From the NCBI RefSeq assembly GCF_001642475.1, contig NW_019173999.1, forward strand, positions 62,001-126,000: a DNA stretch of 64,000 nt, read 5' to 3'. Every line of letters starts with the position of its first letter. Position 1 is the stretch's first letter. Shown here piece after piece: positions 9,081 to 21,848 of this stretch. The notes beneath the pieces were generated by a model. The model had not been told where the DNA came from. It worked only from the letters and a program-made list of their open reading frames with translations, and did no database searches. The position numbers were made by a program, and so were the translations under genes. Source of the DNA: Fonsecaea monophora. Its lineage: Eukaryota > Ascomycota > Eurotiomycetes > Chaetothyriales > Herpotrichiellaceae.

Positions 9081-12000
9081 ATGTCGCATCGTTCAGCACT
9101 TGCTCAGCTCCGAGCTCAGCGAGCTTCCGGCAAGACACGACTCGCTTCCTACCAGGTCGAGGATCAAGGTGCCATATACGATGAAGTCGATGAAGATGGC
9201 TACAAGAAAGTCGTGCGCAGTCGCCTCGACAAGGATGACTTCGTTGTTGACGACAATGGGGAGGGTTATGCAGACGACGGTCGAGAAGAATGGCAGAACG
9301 AGCGGCAATACTACAGTAGCGACGATGCCGAGGAGCTTCCATTGAAAGGAAAAGCTGCAAAGCGAAAACGTGAGGACGATCGTGAGAAAGAAGACCGCAC
9401 CAACCACAAGATTCTCAACTACTTCAACAATGGCCCTGTCGCAGCGGCTCCCAAACCCAAGGTATGCCTCTTCTCTCAAATTTGTCTGGCCGAGTCTGAC
9501 TGCTCCAGATCCAAACCACTGCCGAAGACGAAGCTTTCATGCTGATCTCCTCGGAGAAGTCGACGCCAATATCCTCTCTACCCGCACATATACGCCAAAA
9601 ACAGTCAAATCCGACAATCGACGCAAAGTCAGGGTGCTCTCCCCCCCTCCTTCTCGCGAACAGCCTCGACAGAGATACCAAGGACCGCCGACCCAGCTGG
9701 TCAACACTCCACCTCCGCAGTCTGTACAAGAAGAGGACGACCATGTGCCGACATTTGATGACGACAATATCATGAGTGATCCTCTTCCTTCCTCTCCAGT
9801 CGTCAAGGCTGTTGAACGGAAGACGAAAGTGCAGATCAAAGAGGAGGACGAAGATGAGGATATCATGGACGTTGCTCAAGTTGTTGGGTATGAAGCCGCT
9901 CAATCAACCAGTATCAACATGACCGGCAGCAGGCCACCGCCAAAAATCAAGTCTCCACAACTTCCAACACCACAGAGCTCTTCTCCGCCGTTGCCGCCAG
10001 TCAGTGAAGTAGATGCTTCTTCATGGAACAAGATCACCAGCAAACTCAATATCCAAAGTAGTCCGTCTTCGGAAATAATTCGAACCTTCGGCAAGATGAA
10101 ACCTCAAGACGCTGTTGAAGAGGATGGCAGTCTGCGTATGTTCTGGCTCGACTATACGGAAGTCAATGGCAGTCTTTGTCTCTTTGGGAAGGTCAAGGAT
10201 AAGACCAGCGGACAGTATCGCAGCGCATTCGTCAAGGTTGACAACATTCTCCGCAAGCTCTTCTTCCTTCCGAGAAAGTATCGGGTTGTCAATGGCCAGG
10301 AAACTAGCGAAGAAGTTGAGATGGATGATGTATACGGTGAAGTCGACTCGTTGATGTCCAAGATGAAGGTGTCCACCAGAAAAGTCAAACCGTGCACACG
10401 AAAGTACGCATTTGAACTATCTGATGTCCCGAAGGAAGCAGAATACCTCAAGCTTCTCTACCCCTACGACAAGAGCCCTCTCCCGATGGACCTGAAAGGC
10501 GAGACGTTCTCCCGGGTCTTTGGCACAAACACGGCCTTGTTTGAACAGTTTGTGCTGTGGAAGAACATCATGGGGCCATGTTGGTTGAACATTGAAGATG
10601 CCGATTTTAGCGCTGTCAATAACGCTTCTTGGTGCAAATTGGAATGTGCTGTCACCAAACCGGCCAACATCACTGTCTTGAGCAACTCCGAGCAGCTCGA
10701 GGCTCCACGCCTTACATTGATGTCTTTGGCGTTCCGGACACAACTCAATGTCAAGGAGAACAAGCAGGAAATTTTAGTTGCGAGTGCTCGCGTCTACGAG
10801 AATGTCTCTCTTACCGACACCACTCCCCCGGAAGAAATGCCCTCTCGAACCTTTACAGTGATGCGACCATCCGGATCTGCTTACCCGGTTGGCTTCGAAG
10901 CTGAAACCAAAAAGCGAAACGACACATTTATGCTTGAGAAGACAGAACAATTTCTCCTCAGCAAGTTCCTGGCACTTTTCGAAAGGGTCGACCCCGATGT
11001 TTTGATCGGCCATCAGCTTCAAGAAGTCGACTATAGCATTCTTCTGAGTCGCCTGAAAGAGAAGAAAACACCAGGCTGGCACCGGATCGGTAGATTGAAA
11101 CGAGGAGAGTGGCCCAAGTCGTTTGGGAGAGGTGCCACATTCTTTGCGGAGCGACAGCTTCTCGCGGGACGACTCATGTGCGATCTGGCAAACGACATGG
11201 GCAAGTCGTTGATGACCAAATGTCAACAATGGAGCTTGACAGAGATGTGCGACCTCTACCTTGGGCCCGACAACCGCCGCCGTGAGCTGGACAATGAAGC
11301 AGCCTTGAAGACGTGGGCAACCACTCGCGATGGGCTGCTCAATTACGTGACTCATTGCCACGCTGACACCTTTTTCATCGCGGCGCTGGCTTTGAAGTTG
11401 CAAATGCTGCCACTGACCAAAGTGCTCACAGAGCTTGCTGGGAACTCGTGGGCTCGAACCCTGAGCGGCACACGAGCTGAACGAAATGAGTACATTTTAC
11501 TGCACGAGTTCTACCGCAATAAATACATCTGTCCCGATAAGGAATTTGGTAAAGGTCGGGCAAAACAGGCGCAGGAGAATGATGACGAAGATGATGGAGC
11601 CGACACCAAAAAGAAGGACAAGTACAAAGGTGGGCTGGTCTTCGAGCCAGAAAAGGGCCTGTACGACAAGTTCATCCTTGTCATGGACTTCAACAGTTTG
11701 TATCCCAGCATCATCCAAGAGTACAACATCTGCTTCACGACTGTTGATCGGTCAAGTACCGCCGAAAATGAGAACGAGGAGAAGGTGCCAGAGGTGCCGG
11801 TCGATCAACCACAAGGAATCTTACCAAAACTTATCGCCAACCTTGTCACACGCCGTCGGGAAGTCAAGAAGCTGATGAAGGACAAACGAGCCTCTGCAGA
11901 ACAACAGGCACTCTGGGATACCAAGCAGATGGCACTGAAACTCACAGCCAACTCCATGTATGGGTGTCTCGGTTATACCCAATCCCGCTTCTATGCACGG

Positions 12001-13533
12001 CCGCTAGCCATGCTCACCACCTTCAAAGGTAGAGAGATTCTGAGAAGCACCAAGGACCTCGCAGAAAGCAACCAACTGCAAGTCATCTATGGTGATACCG
12101 ATTCCGTCATGATCAACACCAATGCAGACAATATCGCCCAGGCCCTGAGCGTTGGGCTAGAGTTCAAGCGCTCGGTCAATGAAAGATACAAACTATTGGA
12201 GATTGACATCGACAATGTTTTCCGACGCTTGTTGCTGCATGCCAAAAAGAAGTATGCCGCTATTAACATGGCCGAGATAGATGGCAAGTATGTTGAGAAG
12301 CTCGAAGTCAAAGGTCTTGACATGAAGAGAAGAGAATACTGCGCCTTGTCCAAGGAGGCGTCTCAGAAGCTCTTGAACGAGATCCTCTCGGGGGAAGATT
12401 CGGAGGTTGTCCTCGAGAAAATCCATGAATATCTTCGGGAGTTGTCGAGCAAGATGAGGGAAAATGCCATTCCCGTACAGAAATATGTCATCTATACGGT
12501 AAGTCTTGCTGGATCCCTTTTTGTAGGACATTGCTGATTCTCCCAGAAACTGGGAAAAAACCCGACGGAATATCCCAACGCGGATTCGATGCCTCAGGTG
12601 CAAGTTGCCCTTCGTGAGATCAGTCGAGGCAAACCAGTTCGGGTCAACGATGTCATGTCCTACATTGTAACAATGGGAGACGAAGAGACAAAGGGCCTCC
12701 CAGCGCCGAAGCGATCTTACACCCCCCAAGATGTTCAGAAAACAGATTCTGGCTTGGTTCCCGATGTCGAATACTATCTCCACAAACAGATCTTCCCGCC
12801 TATTGAAAGACTGTGCGCGCCCATCCCTGGGACTGATTCGGTCAGACTGGCTGAATGCTTGGGTCTGGACGTTCGCAAATATCAGATCAACAGCTCGAAC
12901 GGAGCAAGCCAACGAAGCACCGAGATTTTCCCTCTTGAATCGCAAATTCCCGACAGCGTCCGCTTCCAGGACGCTGCGCGGCTCAGCCTGAAGTGTCGAG
13001 AGTGCAAACAGACAACAATTTTCGAAGGAATTTGCGATTCAACAGACTCATGCACACCCGAGGGTATTTCATGTGGCAACGCCGATTGCAAGAAGCTCTT
13101 TCCACGATTGAGGATTGTCATGCAGCTGGAGTCACAAATTCGAGCGCAGACATCTGCCTACTATGAGGGCTGGTTGGTCTGCGACGATCCATCCTGCGGC
13201 AACCGAACCCGGCAGATGTCAGTGTATGGACATCGATGCCTGGGTCCGAATGGGCGTGCTGAAGGCTGTCTCGGACGGATGTCATATGAATATTCGGAAA
13301 AGAAGCTGTACAACCAAATGTTGTACTTTGCGGCGTTGTTTGATATCGAAAAGGCCAAGAACAAGGCCCGATCAGAAAAGGAATACGCGCAGAAGAAGGA
13401 TCGGATCATGGTGCTTGCGGAGACGAACAAGGACGCATTCGAGGGGATCAAGGCGGTTGTGGATGGATATCTGAAGAAATGTGGGCGTCAGTGGGTGGAG
13501 ATGGATACGCTGTTCAGCTTCGCCTTGAAGTGA
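9081..13533 (+). CDS. POL1: DNA polymerase alpha catalytic subunit, with one apparent frameshift
   Basis: Exons read as 9081-9461, 9509-12498 and 12547-13533 with 47- and 48-bp introns; about 1,450 residues, the usual fungal length. The protein synthesises the RNA-primed initiator DNA with primase. The N-terminus (LRAQRASGKTRL, EVDEDGYKKVV, DDFVVDDNGEGY) is the DNA_pol_alpha_N region. Family B motifs are intact: SLYPSIIQEYNICF (about residue 856), KLTANSMYGCLGY (about 937) and YGDTDSV (about 987). Two C-terminal Cys clusters (CRECKQTT..C; CDDPSCGN..C..C) match the zinc modules that bind the B subunit. One oddity: after the first splice the frame reads EDEAFM and then must shift by one base at 9539-9541 to enter ADLLGEVDAN, so one base appears to be missing there. 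ATG 9081 is the first Met preceding the conserved N-terminus. Confidence 0.95.
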
Positions 13534-13893
13534 TGTTTGAATATTGGTTTGTAGGATGTTCATTCGTTGACCAGATGAGATACGACAATCCGCCATCAAT
13601 TAATGCCACTGAGCGCACCATCCAAGTATCAATATGCCCTCTAGGAATGACTGTCACGGCTGAGTGATGCCAGCGGAGATGGCTTCTGCTGTGGTGGAGA
13701 TACAGCCTTGGTTCTTGGTCTTTGATTGGCTCCAGAGCAACGACAATCTTTTAACGATACTCGACTCAACATCTTCTCGAGACCTGCCCATTAGACCCGG
13801 TCCATCTGTTAGATTGTGTTTGCCCTGTCAGACTTCTGGTTCGTTCCCTGGTCCTCTATCGCTTTGTCCGATGATATTGGACTTGGTTTCAAG
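13534..13893. other. Intergenic region between POL1 and the thiamine gene
   Basis: Tandem plus-strand genes are separated by 360 bp that must hold the POL1 3' end and the thiamine-gene promoter. No riboswitch-like structure was seen in it. Confidence 0.5.
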
Positions 13894-15916
13894 ATGACCA
13901 TTCCCCGAGTTTTGGTCATTGCAGGCTCCGACAGCTCTGGTGGAGCGTGAGTTCTTCCCCACGTCCGTCCCTGCGCCGTGCTCTGACACAAGGACTCCTC
14001 TGCCAGTGGGCTTGAAGCAGATCAGAGGGTCCTTACGGCTCATGGCTGCTATGGGATGATAGCCACAACAGCCTTGACGGCTCAGAATACGCTGGGTGTG
14101 CAGGACATCCACATCACACCACCGGCCTTTGTGGGCAAGCAGATCGATGCTTGTTTGACCGACATTGCCTGTGACGCTGTCAAGATTGGTAAGGGCCTAT
14201 ACGAATACGCTACGCCGTCAAGACTATGCAGAACAGGTGGCTGAGACTTGATGAGGGAAAAAAAAAAGGCATGCTCGGCTCAGCGGAAACCATCAAGGTG
14301 GTCACCGAAGCGCTTCAACGCCACGAGGTTTCTACCATTATTGTCGATCCTGTATGATGCGCTCTGACGCCCTGTTTTTCGCACGGTCTCCGGATCTCAT
14401 GATTCGCACAGGTCATGGTCTCTACCAGCGGTGCGCAACTGCTGCCGGGCGATGCCGTGAGGAACCTGCGCGAAAGGCTTCTGCCCATATCGACGCTTCT
14501 CACGCCCAACATCCCCGAAGCGACGCTGCTCTTGCGCGACGCCGACGTCCACTACAAGTCCCCCTCCGGTCTGGATGACCTGAAGACCCTCGCGAGGATG
14601 GTTCATCAACTGGGGCCAAAGGCCGTGTTGCTCAAGGGCGGCCACATGCCCCTGACCAAGAACTACGTCAAGGCCACGCGCGACGAAGACAAGGCGTACA
14701 CGGTCGACATCCTGTACGACGGTAACGACTACACCGTCATCGAGTCGCAGTACCTGGCGTCCAAAAACACCCACGGGACGGGCTGCTCGCTGGCCAGCGC
14801 CATCGCGTCCAACCTCGCGCTCGACAAGTCCAAATCACGGACGGCGTCTCTCGCAAGAGCCACACGGCTCGCGGTGCAGTACGTGACGACGGGGATCAAG
14901 CTGGCTGACTCGTCGATAGGCAAGGGCTCGGGCCCGATCAACCACTTCCACAGCCTCCAGATCCTGCCCTTCTCGCCGGGCCACTTCATCGACACGTACC
15001 TGCTCACACACCCACTCGTGGCACGCAGCTGGGAGGCGTTCACACACCACCCGTTCGCGACGGCCATGGCGCGGGGCACGCTGCCGGAGCGGCTGTTCAA
15101 GAACTACCTGGTGCAGGACTACCTGTACCTGACGCACTTTGCGCGGTCGCACGCGCTGGCGGCGTACAAGTCGCAGGGCATGGCGGCCGTGGCGGCCAGC
15201 GCCAACATCATCCTCCACATCCAGCGCGAGATGGAGCTGCACCTGTCGTACTGCGCCGAGTTTGGCATCTCGCGCGCCCGCCTCGAGGACCCCTCCCGCA
15301 CAAAGGAGTCGCCCGCCTGCGTCGCCTACAGCCGCTACTGTCTCGACGTCGGCGCCAGCCAGGACTGGCTCGCCCTGCAGATGTCCCTGGCGCCGTGTCT
15401 GCTCGGCTACGGCGTCACCGCCGCGCGCCTCTACCGCGAGCGCGAGAGCGTCCCCACCGACAAGGGCAACCGCTACTGGAGGTGGGTCGAGAACTACGTC
15501 GCCGACGACTACCAGGAGGCTGTGAGGGTTGGGAGGGGTGAGTTTTTTTGATATCCTTTTTTTTTCCCCTTGGCTTAATTTTCCCCCTTTCACTCTTCTT
15601 CCCGTCGTCCCCGAATAGCACACAATCACTATCACCACTACTATCAAACCACCTAGCCTCGCCTCGTCTCGCCTCACACCCCACCCCAACCATCACATCA
15701 CATCGTATGATATCGGACACTAACCCCGCCCGGACCTTTGATCCTCGCGCGCGCACAGAACTCATCGAAACCCACATCGTCAAGCAATCGCCCTCGCGCA
15801 TCGAGGAGCTGATTGCCATCTTCGTCCGGTCCACTGAGATGGAGGTCCGTTTTTGGGATTTTGACGCACACCCTGACGACGACGACGCCGCCGCCGCCGC
15901 CGCCGATGAAGCATGA
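13894..15916 (+). CDS. THI20: Fused hydroxymethylpyrimidine(-phosphate) kinase / TenA-type thiaminase II (THI20 type)
   Basis: Five exons: 13894-13946, 14007-14188, 14269-14351, 14412-15537 and 15759-15916; introns of 60, 80, 60 and 221 bp. The product has 533 residues. The first half is the ThiD kinase, which phosphorylates HMP and HMP-P for thiamine synthesis: VLVIAGSDSSGGAGLEADQ at about residue 6, VKIGMLGSAETI, IIVDPVMVSTSG, and the C-terminal HGTGCSLASAIASNLA near 227. The second half is TenA, which salvages thiamine breakdown products: LPERLFKNYLVQDYLYL, YCAEFGIS with the Cys near residue 387, and YSRYCLDVG. Exon 5 adds the conserved end KQSPSRIEELIAIFV. A GAC/GCC repeat at about 15878-15906 encodes a D4A6 tail just before the stop, probably variable. 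The last intron is much longer than the others. Confidence 0.93.
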
Positions 15917-16192
15917 AGAACCCCCCCCCCTCCGCAAAGAAGGAAGACGGCAGCGCAGATCTGAGCTGGACGCCTTTCATAGTAGTCGGGGACTTCTGTC
16001 GTTCCTGGTTGCGCTGGGGTAAAAAGAACAGCACGATGTGGATATGGGTATATGGTGGTGGTACAGTTCTACATAGAATACAGACAGACCGTTGTCCCTA
16101 TCCCGACGCGTTTCGTCTCTTTTGTTCGCCTACAAGATGACAGAGAGGAGGAGGTCGTGATAAAAAGACCGGAGGGCAGATAAACCAAAGAT

Positions 16193-17991
16193 TCATCCGG
16201 GAACCACACTCCCCCCAAAGCCAACTGGCCTTCTTCTCCCGCCATTCTCCGGCAGGATCGTCATGACCTTGTACGCCTTGCCCATGCCCTTGGGTCCGCC
16301 TTCGACCAGTCTCCTCCAACCCATTTCGGCCTCTCTCCTCCGTTTCTCCATCGCCTCTTCCGCCCCTGTTGTGCCTGCTTTCTTGTCCAGCTCCTTCAGG
16401 AGTCTCTCCGCCCTCTCTTTGATCCCTAACTGCATCAACCAAGTCCCCTGCTCGACCGGTCCGTGGACCTCTACGCCCGGACTGGCCTCCAGAGCCGCGT
16501 CTGCAAGAGCCCCAAAGTCCACGTCCGCACTGATATCCGCATCGCCGGCATAGACAAAAGGGGAGATGATCTTGTGTTTGCGGATCGCGCGCAGCGAGTT
16601 GACTGGGACTGTGTCCAGGGGCCCGTAGTCGATTATCAGTGCCGCCCCTGCGGGTTTTCGTTGCGGTATGTCGGCCACGCCCTGCTTGGGCTTTCCCCTA
16701 GCAAGTTTGGCCGGAGGCACCACGTTTCCGCCGCCGATCCGGCGCGCAAAGTCTTGGATGTATCGAGAACTCTCCGGTGATACCTCGACGCGCGACGATA
16801 CTTGAGCTTTGAGGGGTCGATAGCGAGGTCGTTCGGGTATGACGAGCGATGAAGGAGTGCTCGCCTTTGCCAGGGTGAGCTGGAAGTCCGGCTCGGGATC
16901 TCTGTCACTTGACGATTTCTCGGATTCGGCGGAGAGTAACGTTGAGAGTTTCGGTGTAGTGGGCGCAACGAGTAGTTCCCGCCACTGTGGGAGTTTGCTG
17001 GCCATGGACGGCTTCGCAATCGGTGGTTGACCACTTTCGGTGAGAAGCTGGGCCCCGGTATCTTGCTCCTGTGCCTCTTCGGGTTGGGGAGCAACAGACT
17101 CAAATGCGTGGATGGGGAGCGCATCGAAGAACTCATGCGCGATAATGAAGGGCATCTCATCGCCTGCATCGTGAGCTTGGGCTGGCAGCAGCGCAATATC
17201 CTCGACCCATCTGACGGGGATCCCTTGAGTGCTTGTTGCTTCCCACCAGACATTCTTGCCAGTCTCATCCGCAACTTCCTTCATGTCGGCATCTTCTCCA
17301 CAGAGCAAATCTTTCTGTTTCCTCCGCAGTCCCTCTCCCGCTTCAACCATCCACACCGCCGATATAGCCCTCGCAAAAGTCTTGAACTGTCCTATCGTCC
17401 GGAGAATGTCACTCATGAGTGTTCCTCGTCCAGGGCCCATCTCAATGAACTGAACCCCTTGGGTCGGGCGCCCTTGGGCCATCCATTCCGTCATGAACCA
17501 TATCCCCACAAGCTCACCAAAGACTTGCGATATCTCGGGGGAGGTGATAAAGTCGCCGGCTGCGCCGAACTGGTCTGCGTCTTCGGCCGATGGGCGACTC
17601 GTCGTGTAGTAGCCTCCGTCAGGATTTGTCAAGCATTGGCGCATGTAGGATGCGATCGAGATGGGTCCCGTCACCTATTTTGTACAGCCTTGGGTTAGTT
17701 CAGATCGAGACGCAACGGTATGGGGTCGTGGGAAACCCTCACCTCAATGGCCTGCGCGATTGTCTTCGCCAGGGGTGTCGACCACTTCCGGGCAGGGACG
17801 GACGACGGGCTCTGGTCGGCCTTTGCAGAGGCATGGCTGAAGGGTCGGGTACTTGAAACAGCTTCACGGCAGGTATTCCCAAGTAACAGACATGATGGAC
17901 GCAGGCTAGAAGTGTGTCTGGGCAGGACACACAAGCACGGACGGGACTTCAATCGGTCAAATCGGAGTTGACGAAAGCCCCCATGTCGCAT
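16193..17991 (-). CDS. Mitochondrial protein arginine methyltransferase, NDUFAF7/MidA family (complex I assembly)
   Basis: Two exons: 17743-17991 (ATG at 17991) and 16193-17674, with a 68-bp intron 17675-17742. The product has 576 residues. Exon 1 (MRHGGFRQLRFDRLKSR, Arg-rich and without acids at its start) looks like a mitochondrial targeting peptide. Exon 2 has the DUF185/SAM_MT family signature: YMRQCLTNPDGGYY, GAAGDFITSPEISQVFGELVG, and the SAM-binding loop VQFIEMGPGRGTLMSDILR, then FIIAHEFFDALPIHAFE. In animals NDUFAF7 dimethylates an arginine of the NDUFS2 subunit early in complex I assembly; the same role here is inferred from family. An insertion of about 100 Ser/Pro-rich residues in the middle makes it longer than the animal enzyme. 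It is convergent with the thiamine gene, 276 bp away. Confidence 0.9.
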
Positions 17992-18984
17992 GGCGAGCAG
18001 ACAGAGAAGCTCGGATGGAGATGTCAAACAGAGCAAGTGGTGAAGGAGGAATGTGGTACTTTTTTTGATTTGTGGCTACATGTTTCTTTTTTCTTCTGTT
18101 TTCCACATGTGCAGCTTGTCATTAATTATTATTACGAGGTACCGAGTATAGCCTGGGATCTCTCGGTAATCTTTCTCCCAGCGAACCCCTGCACCTCATG
18201 CATGCTTGGTACCCCACCTGTCCGCTTGACCCTTGGATGCAAATGCCCATCAGCAACTACATGCCTAGGTAGATATTATGCAAGGCGTGGTCACCTACGG
18301 AGTACCTACTCTTAGTTGGGCACTAAACTCTGTGGCTGCGGCTCCTTGCGCACCTCAGTACCAAGTACCTCGTACTCGTCGATATATTAACTCCGTGATA
18401 CTAGGTGGTACTTGTAGGTACCGAGTACACGCAACAAGATTCAAAGTCAAGTCTATCGATACTTGTCTTCCCTCAGCCGATAGATAACCTTGGCTGCCAT
18501 TGGACGTGACAGGCAGGTAGGGTCTCATCCCCTATGTACGAGTACCTGGCGCTGGGTCTACGATCAGATAAGCTCCTGCGAGCTACAGACCATGGCCACA
18601 TGTCAGCCTCAGGCACCATGGACTGGTAGGATGTCGAGGGCGTGGTCGGAGATAACTCACACAAGTACAGGGTTCGGAGCATTACGAAATGCCATCTGTC
18701 GTGATATGCCAAAACGAAGCGCCCAATTGCGCCGTTCGGAGATCCTCTCTGCTGCTGCTGCTACTTGTGTACGAGTGAGTGAGTGAGTACTTGTACAATA
18801 CTTGTATTGATTAGGGGTGGAGGATTCTTTGATTTTGTTTTCCTTTTGAGCCAATTCTTCCTTCTTTTATCCGAGAAAGCACCGTAAACCGTAGCAAATT
18901 CCCTCCATGCCTTATCGCCACGCTCCTGAGGCTATGTGTATCTATCGTACATGGTTCAATCACATCTCACTTGGGCCATGATAC
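17992..18984. other. Intergenic region rich in GTACCTA/TAGGTACC motifs
   Basis: Between two minus-strand genes. From about 18135 to 18550 it carries a cluster of related words (gaggtaccgagta, gagtacctactc, agtacctcgtactc, tgtaggtaccgagta, gagtacctgg), partly self-complementary. No gene was recognised. Confidence 0.5.
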
Positions 18985-21848
18985 TCACGGACCTAGTTCC
19001 ACAATCCCAGCTCTGTCAGTCCTTCCGTGCTCTTTCAACATGTCTTGAAACCCACCTCCCCATCCCCTATATGTCTCCCTCTCCCTCGCTCTGCTACTCT
19101 CATGAGCTTCCCTAGCCTGCTCCTTGGCTTGTCTTTTCTCTCTTCTCATCTCTTTGATCTCCATCTGCCTTGTTTTCCAGACTGGTGCCTTTCGAGCGAA
19201 TCCCGCCGCAGCAGCACGGCTTCTCTGGCTTGTCGATGCTGGCCCGGTCTCCGTATCGTTCCACCTGGTTCGTGTCCGCTCTCTGATGCTCTGCCGCTCC
19301 CTCAAGACACTGGTCGGAAACTGAGCGCGGATTTGCTCTTCCTTGATCAATTCGAGTTTCTGTCGTCGGGAGAGACCTCTTTCTTCTTTGGATTTGGCGT
19401 GCTTGGCCTGGGCAGCCTTGATATCGTTGACGAGTCTTACGCGCGGGTTAGTAGAAGCCATGCCGGCATCGAAATCCTCGTCCACCATGTCGTCGCCTGC
19501 CACCTCCGTGTCTTCGGACCAAGCAGCTCCGTCCCCCTCGGAGGTTTCTCCATTCCTGCTTGCTAACGGCTGACCCCTTTCGTTTACACGCCGCGCCTTC
19601 AGCTCTCCAGGTCCTTTAGGGTCCGTAACAACATTTGCAGCCCTGGAGACAAAAGCCGACAGCTTCCGTTTCTGCAGCCAACACTCATTCAAGATGGCTT
19701 TATCCAGTGGCCCCATGCCTTCATCCTCCAAGCGCTCGTTGACCAGAATGATCTTGTCGATCGCACTGATCATGGTCCGCAACAATTCGACCAGTTCGCC
19801 AATGTTTTCGGTGACGCTGTACGGTGTAATCTGGCGCTTCTCAAGCAACTTCTTGACTCTGATCGTACGTCCCTTCGCGGCAGCTTGCTGCTCAAGTTCG
19901 ACCAAGTGCGATTTGATCAGTTGCCTGACATTGACCACATCTGGACCGAGTCGCCGCAGCGCTCTTAAGGTGTGGTTTTTACTAGGATCTCGCTCGAAAT
20001 CCAGATCTCCATTGCTGGTCTTCTCGAGCGGGCCCGCGCCGATTCCTTTGGTGGTCGCCATCGCAACTTCCAGATACATCCGGAGGACTTTGGGGGAGAA
20101 TCTGAGCTTCTGACCTTGAGGTTCTTTTCCGTGCCCATCGAGGTCGTCCCCCATATCTTGCGTGCTCTCTTGCATCAGATCCATAATCCGACTGGCTGTT
20201 TCAAAGACATTTGGATTCTTCTTGTCTCGTAGACAGGTGCTCATGGCAATGACGAAGGTTCCACGCACCATGAGTTTGTTTTGTACATCATCGGGTCGTG
20301 GAGCGCGAAGCAGGTCCAAGGCAGCTCTGCTTGCACGGGAAACTCGAAGCAGCCGAAGATAAGCCATGATGTTTTGGTGATCAGGGACGATCTTGTAAGG
20401 ACCATCAGCAGCTGTGAGAATCTCCCAATAGTATTTGCCCAGTTTCAGCTTTCGAAGGGCGGTAGTTGTTTCCATAAGCATAGAAAGGGTATTGTTCCCA
20501 GGCGTGGCATACACAGACGAGCTTGCCGTCCCAGGTCGGCCTGAGGATAGGTTCGCGCGGTTCACTCTCGTTGGTGAAACTTCGAGGATGGTGGAAGGGT
20601 CACGCTCAGCAGTGGATTCCGATTCCTCTGATCCATCTGTCCCATTTTCTGCATCATCATTCGAAACCTCCGGCATTCTGCCTATGTTCATAGCTTGATG
20701 GACCAGGTTCAGAACATCCAGATGAGTGCTCCGATCGGATGAGAGCATCAACAACCTGCCCATGGCACAGACCAGAGCTTCATCCAAGTAAAGATCCCCC
20801 CTTCTCCAGCGGGCGGTGATGTCGAGCCATAACTTTCGCGCGTCATCAATCACTTGCTCAAATATTGGCTGAGGATCGAAGCCAGAACCCTCCCTGCCCC
20901 CTCGATCTATGGCTCTTTTTTGGGCTTCGCTATTCAAGGCCTGCAGTATGGTGGTGAACGTCACATGGTCAGGAGCACCAGGTCCACGTTCGGGAAGCCT
21001 CCCAGCAATTCTCCATATAGCATCAATATCATACGCGCGTGCGCAAACACTGATGATGGCATTCGTATGGATAGTGGTGGGGGTGACTGCGGAGTTGGCG
21101 GCGGAGATGGAATCGTAAACGCTCAAGGCCTGTTGCACGGCGTTTGGTTTCTTGACATTGTCGCGATAGCCTCTCAGCATGATCGTATAAGTGTGCGAGT
21201 CGGGCTTATGGCCTCGTTTTTTCATCTGCGAGAACGAGTCGAGTCAGTCAGGGGTAGCATTGCGGATGAAAACTGAGATTTTACCTCGTTGTAGACCTTC
21301 CATGCCTCACCAGGAGACTCCTGGCCCATCAGCCAATCTATGATGTGGTTCCAACTGACAACATTGTCCACCCCCTTGCCATTGTGAGCTCTTTCACTGG
21401 CACGAACCAACTCCAAGGCGGCTTGTAGGTTGTGGTCTCGAAGTTTTTCCACGACGCCCTGTGCCAGTTTCAGGGGATCCACTAGGTATCTGGCTTCCTT
21501 CTCCATAGCCTTTTTCAGATATGCCTCTCGATCCGAGGGCTCAAGACGCTGTAACCAATTACGTTCCCGTGCTTGAGCATCTTTGGCCAAAAGTTTCGCG
21601 CGAGCGTTCGACGGCCTGGCCTTAATTGGCGGTTCGTTGCGCGCCTCTTTCAAGGCTTTGAAAAGACCGTTGCGATGATGGCCCTTTCTGAGGGACTGTA
21701 GAGTTGCATGTTTGCGAGAGACGACGACCGTGGAATTGATGGCGTGCTCGAGCGAGGAACTGGACAATGCGGACGGGAAGTGTGAGGCACCGGCGCCGCT
21801 CCCCAGTGAGAAAAGTGACCGACGCAGACACGCATCGCAAGTGAACAT
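18985..21848 (-). CDS. Pentatricopeptide repeat (PPR) protein, probably mitochondrial
   Basis: Two exons: 21285-21848 (ATG at 21848) and 18985-21225, joined across a 59-bp intron 21226-21284 (GTAAAA..GCAG). The product is about 934 residues. The splice joins VSWNHIIDWLMGQESPGEAW and KVYNE to MKKRGHKPDSHTYTIMLRGY, giving typical 35-residue PPR helices; another follows (DHVTFTTILQALNSEA). PPR proteins bind organellar RNA, and in fungi they mostly serve mitochondrial RNA stability or translation. The N-terminus is not strongly amphipathic, so targeting is inferred. The last about 150 residues are highly charged and helical. The stop codon lies inside a sequence that reads like a splice donor (gtccGTGAGTAT), so a further 3' exon cannot be excluded. 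Confidence 0.85.

Noticed and set aside
14189..14268. CTGAGA word, as in TPP riboswitches, inside the second intron of the thiamine gene
   Set aside because: The intron is only 80 bp and lacks the other conserved TPP-riboswitch segments, so the match is coincidental.
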